From Mycolicibacterium sp. CBMA 226 (GTDB lineage Bacteria > Actinomycetota > Actinomycetes > Mycobacteriales > Mycobacteriaceae): a DNA stretch of 64,000 bases. Below the pieces are notes generated by a model. The model was not told where the DNA came from, made no database searches, and worked only from the letters and a program-made list of their open reading frames with translations. The position numbers and the translations under genes were made by a program. Where the stretch lies: assembly GCF_009729075.1 (NCBI RefSeq), contig NZ_VTGY01000007.1, positions 62,001-126,000 of the forward strand. Reading direction: 5' to 3'. Each line of letters begins with the position of its first letter. The stretch's first letter is position 1. Below are positions 8,486 to 17,119 of the stretch, in pieces.

Positions 8486-9420
8486 CCATCTCAATCCTGC
8501 GCACCGCCGACGCCTGGTGGGTGCACACCGCCACCGGTGCCGCCAAGATCGCCACCGACGCCACCACGACCGGCGCACTGCTGGCCGACCGCGCCGCCAT
8601 CGAGGCTGCCGCCTCCGACACCGCCACGGTGCCCGTCGACAGCCTCGACCTGCTCTCCCCCGTGACCGCGCCCTGCCGGGTGGTCGCCCAGATGACCAAC
8701 TTCGCCTCGCATGTCAAAGACGCCGGTATGGACCCAAAAACCATCCCGCTCACCTTTTTTCGCAAGACGTCCGGTTCCATCAGTGGGCCATTCGACGACA
8801 TCGTCAAGCCGCAGCACGTCAAGTTTCTCGACTACGAGGTGGAGATCGGCCTGGTCATCGGACGCGAGTTGCCCGTCGGCACCGAGGTGACCGAGGCGAA
8901 CCTCGCCGACTATGTCGCCGGCCTGGTCGTCACCAACGATGTCTCTGCCCGGGATATCCAGCTGCCGCAAACGCAGTTCTATGAAGCCAAGTCGTACCCG
9001 ACGTTCACGCCGGTCGGCCCAGCGCTGGTCTTGTTGACGGCTGACGAGCTCAAGCGGTTCGGCGACCTGCGCCTGGAACTGCGAGTGAGCGGCGAGGTTC
9101 GACAAAACATGCTGGTCGATGGCGACATGATCTACAAACCCCTACAGGCACTGCAGTCTCTGGCCCGGTTCCAGCACCTCGATCCCGGCGACCTCGTCTT
9201 GACCGGCACGCCTGTGGGTACGGCCTTGAGCGCGCCGCCCAAGCCTCTCGAGATCATCGGATCGCTGCTGCCGCCGGCCATCAAATGGAAGGCGTTCTTC
9301 TCGCGCCAAGCCGGTAATCCCAAGTATCTGCAGCACGGGGACGTCGTGGAACTGTCGGTGGCTACCGACGACGGCGCCATCGACCTCGGCACCCAGCGCA
9401 CCTCGGTGCGGTACGCATGA
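8482..9420 (+). CDS. Fumarylacetoacetate hydrolase-family enzyme
   Basis: FAH superfamily (312 residues): C-C bond hydrolases, hydratases or isomerases acting on oxo-dienoates from ring cleavage. The core carries FLDYEVEIGLVIG (metal-ligand glutamates) and NDVSARDIQ (ligand Asp), and it ends with GDLVLTGTPVG and LQHGDVVELSV, all typical. The ATG at 8482 overlaps the previous stop by 4 nt; the frame is open further upstream but lies inside the dioxygenase gene. It probably processes the meta-cleavage product of the preceding enzyme. Confidence 0.88.
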   Translation: MTISILRTADAWWVHTATGAAKIATDATTTGALLADRAAIEAAASDTATVPVDSLDLLSPVTAPCRVVAQMTNFASHVKDAGMDPKTIPLTFFRKTSGSISGPFDDIVKPQHVKFLDYEVEIGLVIGRELPVGTEVTEANLADYVAGLVVTNDVSARDIQLPQTQFYEAKSYPTFTPVGPALVLLTADELKRFGDLRLELRVSGEVRQNMLVDGDMIYKPLQALQSLARFQHLDPGDLVLTGTPVGTALSAPPKPLEIIGSLLPPAIKWKAFFSRQAGNPKYLQHGDVVELSVATDDGAIDLGTQRTSVRYA

Positions 9421-11306
9421 CCGCGGACCTGCTGTGGCCACGCTATGCCACACCGGCCGACCTCGGCGCCATCGAGCGCATCCCACTTGCTGACCGGGGC
9501 CTGCCGAACTCGACATATGCGGCGCTGCAGCGCGCCGCCACGCTGTGGCCCGACCGCGCCGCGATCACCGTCATGCCCGACGCTGATCGATGGCGGCAGG
9601 CAAGCACGCGGACTTTCAGCGAACTGCTGACAGACGTGCACCGAGCCGCAAATATGTTGCGCCAGAATGGTGTTCAGCGACACACCCCGGTCGCACTGAT
9701 CAGCCCCAACTGTGATGAGCTGATCACGGCCATGCTGGCCGCTCAGCTCGCGGGCATCGCCGCGCCGGTCAACGGCGCACTGTCGAGCGACCACATCGCC
9801 CATCTGGTCGAACGCTCGGGGGCCCGAACGCTGGTGGCCGCCGGCCCCGAACTGGACGAGGCGAGTTGGCGGGCCGCCGAGCATCTGGTGGCTGCCGGGG
9901 TGATCGACACCGTCCTCGTGTTGCGCCCCACCGGAGGTCAGGATGCGTCGGCGACCGTTCCCGCGATCGAGGGCGCCACAGTGCGCTACTTCAGCGACTT
10001 CCGGCCGGGAGATGACGGTTCGATCTTCGACGGAGAAGCCCCGTCGTCCACGGATCTGGCCGCCCTGTTCCACACCGGCGGCACAACCGGCAAGCCGAAA
10101 CCGGCCGCCCATACCCATGCCAACGAGGTCACCGACGCCTGGATGATCGCTGCGAACACCATGCTCGACCAGGACGCCGTCATGTTCGCGGGCTTACCGC
10201 TGTTCCACGTGAACGCACTCGTGGTGACATTGCTGGCGCCGATGCTGCGCGGCCAGCACGCGGTGTGGGCCGGCCCGCTCGGATACCGGGACCCGGCTCT
10301 GTACGCCAACTTCTGGAAAATCGTTGCGCACCATGGCATCAGCGCCATGAGCGCGGTGCCGACCGTCTACGCGGTGCTGTCGCAATGCCCCGTGGACGCC
10401 GACATCTCCAGCCTGCGCTACGCGTTGGTGGGCGCCGCAGCGCTGCCGGCGGCGGTTCGCACGGACTTCGAATCACGTACCGGCGTACCCCTACTCGAAG
10501 GCTACGGACTGACCGAAGGAACCTGCGCCAGCGTGCGCAGTTTTCCCGACTACCCCCGCCCCGGCGCGGTGGGCCAGCGGTTCCCCTACCAGCAGGTCAA
10601 AACGGTCAGAATCGACGACGACGGCCAATGGCACGACCTGCCGGCCGGCGCGGTGGGAAACCTTGCGATCAGCGGGCCCACCGTTTTTCCCGGATACGTC
10701 ACCGCCCGCACCGCCGACGGCTATGTGCTCGACGGGCTCGGAAAACTGAACGGCGGCTGGCTCGACACCGGCGATCTGGCCTGGGTTGACGGTGACGGCT
10801 TCGTCCATCTCACCGGTCGGGCCAAAGACCTCATCATCCGCGGCGGGCACAACATCGACCCGGCGATGATCGAAGACGCCCTCCTGGACCATCCGGACAT
10901 CACGGGCGCCGCGGCGGTCGGGCGTCCCGACCTCCATGCCGGCGAGGTGCCAGTGGCCTATGTGACTGTGCGTGCCGACGCTGCCGTCACACCGGAATCG
11001 TTGCGGCAGTGGGCCACCCAGCACGTCAGCGAGAGTGCGGCCGCGCCGAAATCGGTGATCGTCATCGACACCATCCCGCTCACCGCGGTCGGGAAGCCCT
11101 ACAAGCCCGCCCTACGCGCCGACGCCACCCGGGGCGCGGTCCGTGACGCGCTTGCCCCTGTGCTCGGCGTCGTCGAGGTCGAGACCGCCGTCGACGACGG
11201 TGCCATCGTGGTGACCGTAGTCGTCGACGCCGGCGCTGACACCGACGCCGTTGCCGCGACCCTGGGTCGCTACGCGCTCACGTGGGACATCAAGGAACGA
11301 TCATGA
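9417..11306 (+). CDS. AMP-dependent acyl/aryl-CoA synthetase
   Basis: ANL-superfamily adenylating enzyme of 629 residues that activates a carboxylate to an acyl-CoA. Visible motifs: P-loop-like HTGGTTGKPKPAAHTH, the A5 block GYGLTEG, the A7 block WLDTGDLAWVD, the A8 hinge GRAKDLIIRGGHNI and the catalytic lysine block VGKPYKPAL. About 50 residues extend beyond A10, longer than usual. The ATG overlaps the previous stop (ATGA). Its substrate may be an acid released by ring cleavage or the starting aromatic acid. Confidence 0.88.
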   Translation: MTADLLWPRYATPADLGAIERIPLADRGLPNSTYAALQRAATLWPDRAAITVMPDADRWRQASTRTFSELLTDVHRAANMLRQNGVQRHTPVALISPNCDELITAMLAAQLAGIAAPVNGALSSDHIAHLVERSGARTLVAAGPELDEASWRAAEHLVAAGVIDTVLVLRPTGGQDASATVPAIEGATVRYFSDFRPGDDGSIFDGEAPSSTDLAALFHTGGTTGKPKPAAHTHANEVTDAWMIAANTMLDQDAVMFAGLPLFHVNALVVTLLAPMLRGQHAVWAGPLGYRDPALYANFWKIVAHHGISAMSAVPTVYAVLSQCPVDADISSLRYALVGAAALPAAVRTDFESRTGVPLLEGYGLTEGTCASVRSFPDYPRPGAVGQRFPYQQVKTVRIDDDGQWHDLPAGAVGNLAISGPTVFPGYVTARTADGYVLDGLGKLNGGWLDTGDLAWVDGDGFVHLTGRAKDLIIRGGHNIDPAMIEDALLDHPDITGAAAVGRPDLHAGEVPVAYVTVRADAAVTPESLRQWATQHVSESAAAPKSVIVIDTIPLTAVGKPYKPALRADATRGAVRDALAPVLGVVEVETAVDDGAIVVTVVVDAGADTDAVAATLGRYALTWDIKERS

Positions 11307-12079
11307 CCGACGGCTCCTCGATGTCATCGACGCTCAAATCCGTTGTGCGCGTGGCCATACCGAGCTATCTACGACGGTACCACAGCCACGAAATCCACAT
11401 CGACGCCGAGATCCCCGAACCCGCACTGCTCGTCGCCAATCACGGCTTCGGCGGCTTGGTAGACCTCAATGTGCTGGCGATGATCGCCGTACGCGAGAAA
11501 GCGGCGCTGCAACGGCCGATCACCGCGCTCGTTCACCAGGTGGCCTGGACAGTCGGCGCTGGCCGCATCGCCGAGTTTCTCGATGGCCGGCCCGCAAGCC
11601 GGGAATCAGCAGATGCCGCCTTTGCCGCCGGGCACAACGTTCTGGTGTTTCCAGGCGGCGATGTCGACGCCGGGAAGTCTTGGCGGGACCGCAACCAGGT
11701 GCATTTCGATGAGCGCTGCGGGTTCGCCCGCCTGGCCATGAGCCACGGGGTGCCTGTCGTGCCTGTCGTGACGGCGGGCGCCGGCGACTCGTTGTTCGTC
11801 GTGTCTGACGGTCGACACCTCGCACGGCGACTGGGCCTACCCCGGCGCCTGCGCATAAAGGCACTGCCCATCAGCGTGACGATTCCGTGGGGACTCAACG
11901 TCGGCGTCGCCGGCATGCTCCCCTACGTTGCCCTGCCCACCAAGCTGGTGACCGCGGTCCTGCCCCCGATGACTCCTCACTCCGGGGAAACCGCCGAGGA
12001 CTTCGCGTCCAGAATCGAGGCCGCCATGCAAGCGCGCCTTGACACTCTCGTCGCCAACCGCAAGCCGATCATCGGCTGA
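11303..12079 (+). CDS. PlsC-like 1-acylglycerol-3-phosphate acyltransferase-family protein
   Basis: Lysophospholipid acyltransferase-like protein of 258 residues. The family HX4D block appears as ANHGFGGLVD and the second block as FPGGDVDAGKSW, a variant of FPEG. This subfamily includes membrane-associated acyltransferases that move acyl groups from acyl-CoA or ACP to glycerolipids. The ATG overlaps the ligase stop (ATGA). An acyltransferase inside an aromatic degradation operon is unexpected; it may act on the CoA thioester made by the preceding ligase. Confidence 0.75.
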   Translation: MTDGSSMSSTLKSVVRVAIPSYLRRYHSHEIHIDAEIPEPALLVANHGFGGLVDLNVLAMIAVREKAALQRPITALVHQVAWTVGAGRIAEFLDGRPASRESADAAFAAGHNVLVFPGGDVDAGKSWRDRNQVHFDERCGFARLAMSHGVPVVPVVTAGAGDSLFVVSDGRHLARRLGLPRRLRIKALPISVTIPWGLNVGVAGMLPYVALPTKLVTAVLPPMTPHSGETAEDFASRIEAAMQARLDTLVANRKPIIG

Positions 12080-12097
12080 TCCGAGTCGAGGACCGAA

Positions 12098-13663
12098 ATG
12101 CCAGACCCTGTAACGAAATCCGTGCCCGTTGTCGTCGTCGGAGCGGGGCCGACCGGTGTCACCGCGGCGACGTTGCTCGCCGACTACGGCGTACCCACGC
12201 TGGTTCTCGATCGCTGGGAATCGGTCTACCCCCAGCCGCGCGCGGTGCACCTGGACGACGAGATCCATCGCATCCTCGCCCGCCTCGGCGTGGCCGAAGA
12301 GTTCGCCGCGATATCCCGACCAGCGCTCGGGTTGCGCTTGCTCGACCAGAACCACCACACGCTGGCACAGTTCGACCGCGACCCGGCCCGCAGCCCGCAT
12401 GGCTTCCCTCAGGCCAACATGTTCGACCAGCCCGAACTGGAAGAGCTGCTGCGCGCCAACCTGGCCAAGCGCCCAAATGTGCAGCTGCGCGGCAATTCCG
12501 AGGTCACCGCCGTCACCCAGCACGAACCCGGCCGCGTGCGGGTGACCTACTCCGACCGTGCCACCGGAACGGAGCACGTCGTCGACACCAGCTACGTGCT
12601 GGGCTGCGACGGGGCCAACAGCATCGTGCGAGCCGCCATCGATGCAGCCATGGACGACCTGCGTTTCGAGCAGCGCTGGCTGGTGGCCGACGTGGTCACC
12701 GAGGCCGAGCTCGATCAGTGGGATGGTGTGCACCAGGTGTGCGATCCCGTTCGGGCTGCGACGTACATGCGGATCGGGCCCAACCGCTACCGCTGGGAAT
12801 TTCGGCTGCTGCCTTCGGAAACTGCGGCCGACTTCAGCACGATGGCGACCCTTCGGCCCCTGGTCGCCCCGTGGGTCGGCGATGTCTCCGACGATGAACT
12901 CGACCTCGTGCGCGTCACCGAGTACACCTTTCGCGCACAGATCGCCGACAGCTGGCGGGAACACAACGTGTTCCTCCTCGGCGACGCCGCCCACCTCACT
13001 CCGCCATTCATCGGGCAGGGCATGGGAGCGGGCTTGCGCGACGCGATGAACCTGGCGTGGAAAGTTGCCGGCGTGATCAACGGAGAGCTACCCGAGGCAC
13101 TGCTCGCGACCTACGAACAAGAACGGAAACCCCACGCGCGCAGCATGATCGGCTTGGCATTGGCCATGGGGTGGGCCATGACAGCCGGTGGACATGTCGG
13201 AAACCTGGTGCGGCGCACCGTCGCACCCCGGCTGCGGTTGATACCCGGGCTTCGCGACAAGCTCACCGACGGCACCACCCCTCGCCTGCACGAGTCGGCA
13301 TTGGTCGTCAAAAGCCGGACACCCCGCCACCTAGCTGGCACGTTGTGTCCCAACCCCGTGCTGGCCGATGGACAACACCTCGACGCGTTGTTGGGCAACA
13401 GCTTTGCGCTCGTCACCACGACGCGTCCGCTGGCATTCCAGTGCGCCGAGCTCGAAGAGCGCGGCATCGTGGTACACGTTGCTGAACCAGGCGGCGAGTT
13501 GGAGCGGTGGCTACGCCGCGGACACGCCACCGCCGCTGTCGTCCGGCCAGATCGCACGGTCATGTGCGCGGGCCACGACGTCTGGAAACTGTGTGCGGCC
13601 ATACCGGGGTCCAGGTCATCCGCTCGGGCACGCAGCACTCAGCCACCCATTCAGACCAGTTAG
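12098..13663 (+). CDS. FAD-dependent aromatic hydroxylase (MhpA/PheA-like)
   Basis: Group A flavoprotein monooxygenase of 521 residues. The N-terminal Rossmann motif is GAGPTG (15-20). The DG block is CDGANSIVR, and the GD block GDAAHLTPPFIGQGMGAGLRD binds the FAD ribityl chain. It is closest in organisation to 3-(3-hydroxyphenyl)propionate hydroxylase, which makes a catechol for extradiol cleavage. GAGGACC precedes the ATG as ribosome-binding site. The last ~20 residues are low-complexity Ser/Arg. In the operon it would act before the dioxygenase. Confidence 0.87.
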   Translation: MPDPVTKSVPVVVVGAGPTGVTAATLLADYGVPTLVLDRWESVYPQPRAVHLDDEIHRILARLGVAEEFAAISRPALGLRLLDQNHHTLAQFDRDPARSPHGFPQANMFDQPELEELLRANLAKRPNVQLRGNSEVTAVTQHEPGRVRVTYSDRATGTEHVVDTSYVLGCDGANSIVRAAIDAAMDDLRFEQRWLVADVVTEAELDQWDGVHQVCDPVRAATYMRIGPNRYRWEFRLLPSETAADFSTMATLRPLVAPWVGDVSDDELDLVRVTEYTFRAQIADSWREHNVFLLGDAAHLTPPFIGQGMGAGLRDAMNLAWKVAGVINGELPEALLATYEQERKPHARSMIGLALAMGWAMTAGGHVGNLVRRTVAPRLRLIPGLRDKLTDGTTPRLHESALVVKSRTPRHLAGTLCPNPVLADGQHLDALLGNSFALVTTTRPLAFQCAELEERGIVVHVAEPGGELERWLRRGHATAAVVRPDRTVMCAGHDVWKLCAAIPGSRSSARARSTQPPIQTS

Positions 13664-13673
13664 GCGATCGCTC

Positions 13674-14669
13674 ATGTCGTCCACCGCCGACGCACACACA
13701 GACCTGCACCGCACGCAGTCATCCGCTCCCCTGGTGGACGTCCACGCCCACTTCCTCACCGACCAATACGTCGCCACCGCAATCGCTGACGGCATCGAAC
13801 ATCCCGACGGCATGCCGCAATGGCCCTCCTGGAGCGCCGAACAGCACCTTTCACTGATGCAGGACAACGGGATTCGGCACGCCGTCCTGTCGCTCTCCTC
13901 TCCCGGCGTGTCGTTCGCGGGGGCGGCCGACGCCCCCGCACTGGCGCGGCACGTCAACGACTTCGCCGCCCGGACGGTCGCCGCGCATCCTGAGCGCTTC
14001 TCCTTTTTCGCCTCCCTTCCGCTCCCCGACGTCGATGCCGCCATCAGCGAAGCCATTCGCGCAACCGATATCCATGGGGCGGCAGGTGTCGTACTGATGA
14101 GCAACAGCGGCGGACGCTACCTGGGTGACGAATCGCTGGACCCGTTGTGGGAATGCCTCGACAAGCGGCGATCGATCGTCTTCGTCCATCCAACATCGCC
14201 ACCGGACGCACACGCCGTGTCGCTAGGACGGCCTGCACCAATGATCGAGTTCATGTTCGAGACGACGCGAACAATCACCGACCTGATTTTCGCCAGCGTC
14301 GTGAATCGCTATCCGCGCATCCGCTTCCTGATCCCGCACTGCGGTGCCGCCCTGCCGCTTCTCGCCGCACGCATCGAGCTGTTCCGCGGCCTGTGGCCGG
14401 CACCCAACGGCGACGCGCCCGGGCCTCTGACGACCGATGCCCAGCTGCAGCGCATGTGGTTCGACACGGCCGGACATCCACTGCCGACCCACGCCGGAGT
14501 GCTCCGGAGCGTAGTCGGGCCAAATCGCATCCTTTACGGCAGCGACTACTGCTGGACACCAGCATTCGCCGTCGGCCAACAGATCGCCGCCCTTGACGCC
14601 GACCCCGAAACCGACTGGCGGGCAGCAACGTCCGCCAACGCAGAACAGTTCCTTCAGCGCCGATCGTGA
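13674..14669 (+). CDS. Amidohydrolase-family (ACMSD-like) hydrolase or decarboxylase
   Basis: Amidohydrolase_2 family protein (331 residues), a TIM-barrel metal enzyme. The N-terminal DVHAHFL carries the HxH zinc ligands, IPHCGAALP the later His, and YGSDYCW the catalytic Asp. ACMSD relatives decarboxylate or hydrolyse aromatic and ring-cleavage products. The ATG at 13674 was chosen because everything upstream in this frame lies inside the hydroxylase gene. It sits 10 bp after the hydroxylase stop, in the same operon. Confidence 0.85.
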   Translation: MSSTADAHTDLHRTQSSAPLVDVHAHFLTDQYVATAIADGIEHPDGMPQWPSWSAEQHLSLMQDNGIRHAVLSLSSPGVSFAGAADAPALARHVNDFAARTVAAHPERFSFFASLPLPDVDAAISEAIRATDIHGAAGVVLMSNSGGRYLGDESLDPLWECLDKRRSIVFVHPTSPPDAHAVSLGRPAPMIEFMFETTRTITDLIFASVVNRYPRIRFLIPHCGAALPLLAARIELFRGLWPAPNGDAPGPLTTDAQLQRMWFDTAGHPLPTHAGVLRSVVGPNRILYGSDYCWTPAFAVGQQIAALDADPETDWRAATSANAEQFLQRRS

Positions 14670-14745
14670 GCAACAGCCAACCTCCGCCGTCCTACCGGAC
14701 GCTCCGCGCGCAATCGTCCACCACCAAGTCCTGAGAGGAACATCA

Positions 14746-15936
14746 ATGCGACGCCCACCCGCCGGCCTGCCCATCTACGAACCCGACATCTACTCTGTCG
14801 ACGCCATCATCAACCCCTACCCGCACTACCAGAGAATGCGCGAGCTCGGTCCGGTGGTATGGCTGGCGAAGCAACGGACATATGCGGTGCCGCGGTATGC
14901 CGAGTGCAAAACGGTGCTGCGCGACGACAAGAACTTTCTGTCGGGCCACGGTGTGGCACTCAATCCGATCACCAACCGAATGTCGCGAGGCACCACGCTC
15001 AACAGCGACGGTGTCGAGCACGAACAACGCCGCAAGCGGGTCGCGCACCGCATGCTGCCGCGCGCTCTGCGGGCCATCAGTGACACCGTCGACGACACGG
15101 CCCGCAGCGTCGTCGACGCTGCGCTGGCCAAAGGCGATATCGACGGTGTCGGCGACCTCGCGGCCGCGCTACCGTTGGCCGTGGTGCCCGATCTCATCGG
15201 TTGGCCGCGCGATCAACGCGATCACCTGATTGCCTGGGCTGGAGCAACATTCGATGTACTCGGTCCACTCAACTGGCAGGCGATCAAAGCGGTACCCAAC
15301 ACCATGCGCATGTTGCACTTCGCCAGGCGCGTGGTTCGTGAGCGCAACGTCATCGAGGGCAGCATGGCACATGAGCTGCTCGCCGCCGCGGACGAAGGCA
15401 AACTGGCGCACCACGAATGCCCGCCGCTGCTCGTCGACTACATCGCCCCGTCGATCGATACCACCATGAGCGCCATCGCCAACGCGTTGAGTCTCTTCGC
15501 CACCCACCCCGACCAGTGGCAACTGCTCAAGGACGAACCCGCCCTCCTGCCAAACGCCGTCAATGAGATCGTCCGCTGCGAGCCACCGCTGCGCGCCTTT
15601 GCACGGTGCACGGCGCAGCAGACTGAAATCGCCGAAATACGAATCCCTTCGGGCGCACGAGTCCTGGTGATCTATGCCTCCGCCAACCGCGACGAACGCG
15701 AGTGGGAAAACCCAGAGGTCTTCGACATCCGACGGGATGCCGGCCGTCACGTCGGTTTCGGACACGGTGCCCACGCCTGCGCCGGGCAGGGCCTGGCGCG
15801 GTTGGAAACCACCGCAATGTTGCGGGCGCTGCTCGAGCGCGTAGACCGGATCGAGCTGAACGGTACGCCGGCATGGGCGATCAACAACATCATCCGCCGT
15901 CACGAACGCCTGCCTCTCAAGCTGATTGCCGCTTAG
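14746..15936 (+). CDS. Cytochrome P450
   Basis: Soluble bacterial P450 of 396 residues. The heme-binding loop is FGHGAHACAGQG with ligand Cys345. The ExxR pair is E274/R277. The I-helix oxygen-activation motif is APSIDTT (234-240), where the usual Gly of (A/G)GxDT is Ser. AGAGGA 6 nt before ATG 14746 decides the start; the same frame runs further upstream without a better signal. It is the last gene of the operon. No ferredoxin or reductase gene is adjacent, so redox partners must come from elsewhere. It may start the pathway by hydroxylation or dealkylation. Confidence 0.92.
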   Translation: MRRPPAGLPIYEPDIYSVDAIINPYPHYQRMRELGPVVWLAKQRTYAVPRYAECKTVLRDDKNFLSGHGVALNPITNRMSRGTTLNSDGVEHEQRRKRVAHRMLPRALRAISDTVDDTARSVVDAALAKGDIDGVGDLAAALPLAVVPDLIGWPRDQRDHLIAWAGATFDVLGPLNWQAIKAVPNTMRMLHFARRVVRERNVIEGSMAHELLAAADEGKLAHHECPPLLVDYIAPSIDTTMSAIANALSLFATHPDQWQLLKDEPALLPNAVNEIVRCEPPLRAFARCTAQQTEIAEIRIPSGARVLVIYASANRDEREWENPEVFDIRRDAGRHVGFGHGAHACAGQGLARLETTAMLRALLERVDRIELNGTPAWAINNIIRRHERLPLKLIAA

Positions 15937-15982
15937 GTGCGCGCCGTGTCGCGACAACATCGGGTGACTCCAAGGTCACGCC

Positions 15983-17119
15983 TCACCCAGCCCGTCTGAT
16001 CCGCCACTGCCCGTCCTGCTTCTCCACCAGACCGCTGATCTCCAGCAGCGCCAGCGGTCCGAGTACGCGTTCGGGAGGTAGCGCGGCGCCGACGGAGATC
16101 TGTTCCAGGCTGCGGAAGCCTCGTGCCGGCAGTGCCTCATACACCTGAAGCTGATCAGGGGTCAGGTCATCCAGCGGCGTCTCCGGATGCTCGGGTTCGT
16201 CGGCCAGTTCGCCTATCCGGCCGATCAATTCGACGACCTGCTCCGCCCGGTCAACCAGGACCGCGCCGTTGCGGATGAGGACGTGACACCCCGCCGAGGC
16301 GGCCGACGTCACCGGGCCCGGCACCGCACACACCTTGCGACCCATCGCATGCGCCCATGCAGCGGTGTTGGCCGCCCCGCTGCGCAGTCCTGCCTCCACC
16401 ACCACGGTGGCACCGGATAGCGCCGCGGCCAACCGGTTTCGGGTCAGGAACCGGTACCGCGTCGGCCGCTCCCCTGGCGGATACTCGCTGAGCAGGAGTC
16501 CCGAGGTAGCCACCCGATGCAGCAGCGCAGAATGCCCGGACGGGTACGGCACGTCGACTCCTCCGGCCAGTACCGCCATCGTGACGCCGTCACTGGCCAG
16601 CGCCGCGCGATGAGCCGCGCCGTCGATGCCGTACGCGCCACCAGACACCACCGCAGCGTCGCGTTCCACGAGCCCGGCCGCGATCTCCGCGGTGACATGC
16701 TCGCCGTACGACGTGCACGCCCTGGTGCCGACGATCGCCGCCGCACGCTCAGCAAGATCATCGAGCCGCGCCGGGCCGAGCGCCCACAAGACCAGGGGCG
16801 GATGGCCGGATGGCCGATCCGTCACCGCCCTGTTCGCGAACGCCACGAACGACAGATACGGCCACTCGTCGTCATCGGGAGTGATCAATCGCCCGCCCCG
16901 TCGATCCAGAGTCTCCAAATCACGCGCCGCACAATCGACCTCACGGCGGGCAGCGACACTGCCGGTGAGATCAGGGTCCTCGCGACCGCTCCGGATCATG
17001 TCTGCCACCTCGACTGGGCCGCGATCGGCCACCAGTGCCGTCAGCCGCGGGCACGGCGGCTCCGCCACGCGCGACAGATACGCCCACGCCCGCCGTTCCA
17101 CGTCGTCATCGGTACTCAT
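15983..17119 (-). CDS. dprA: DNA-processing protein DprA
   Basis: DprA/Smf family protein (378 residues), a Rossmann-like ssDNA-binding factor that loads RecA on incoming DNA in transformable bacteria. The core has AAIVGTR, SGGAYGIDGAAH, VLAGGVDVPYP and TRNRLAAALSGATVVVEAG, all diagnostic. A C-terminal winged-helix domain follows (~310-378). The ATG overlaps the comM stop (ATGA), so yraN-comM-dprA is one coupled operon, as Rv2898c-Rv2896c. Its role in mycobacteria is not established. Confidence 0.95.
   Translation of the reverse strand: MSTDDDVERRAWAYLSRVAEPPCPRLTALVADRGPVEVADMIRSGREDPDLTGSVAARREVDCAARDLETLDRRGGRLITPDDDEWPYLSFVAFANRAVTDRPSGHPPLVLWALGPARLDDLAERAAAIVGTRACTSYGEHVTAEIAAGLVERDAAVVSGGAYGIDGAAHRAALASDGVTMAVLAGGVDVPYPSGHSALLHRVATSGLLLSEYPPGERPTRYRFLTRNRLAAALSGATVVVEAGLRSGAANTAAWAHAMGRKVCAVPGPVTSAASAGCHVLIRNGAVLVDRAEQVVELIGRIGELADEPEHPETPLDDLTPDQLQVYEALPARGFRSLEQISVGAALPPERVLGPLALLEISGLVEKQDGQWRIRRAG

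Noticed and set aside
13368..13673. Upstream extension of the amidohydrolase frame
   Set aside because: It lies entirely within the FAD hydroxylase gene; the metal-binding HxH motif begins shortly after ATG 13674.
15937..15982. Terminator between the P450 gene and dprA
   Set aside because: Only a 5-bp stem (GTGAC/GTCAC) is present in the convergent gap, without a T-tract; too weak to report.
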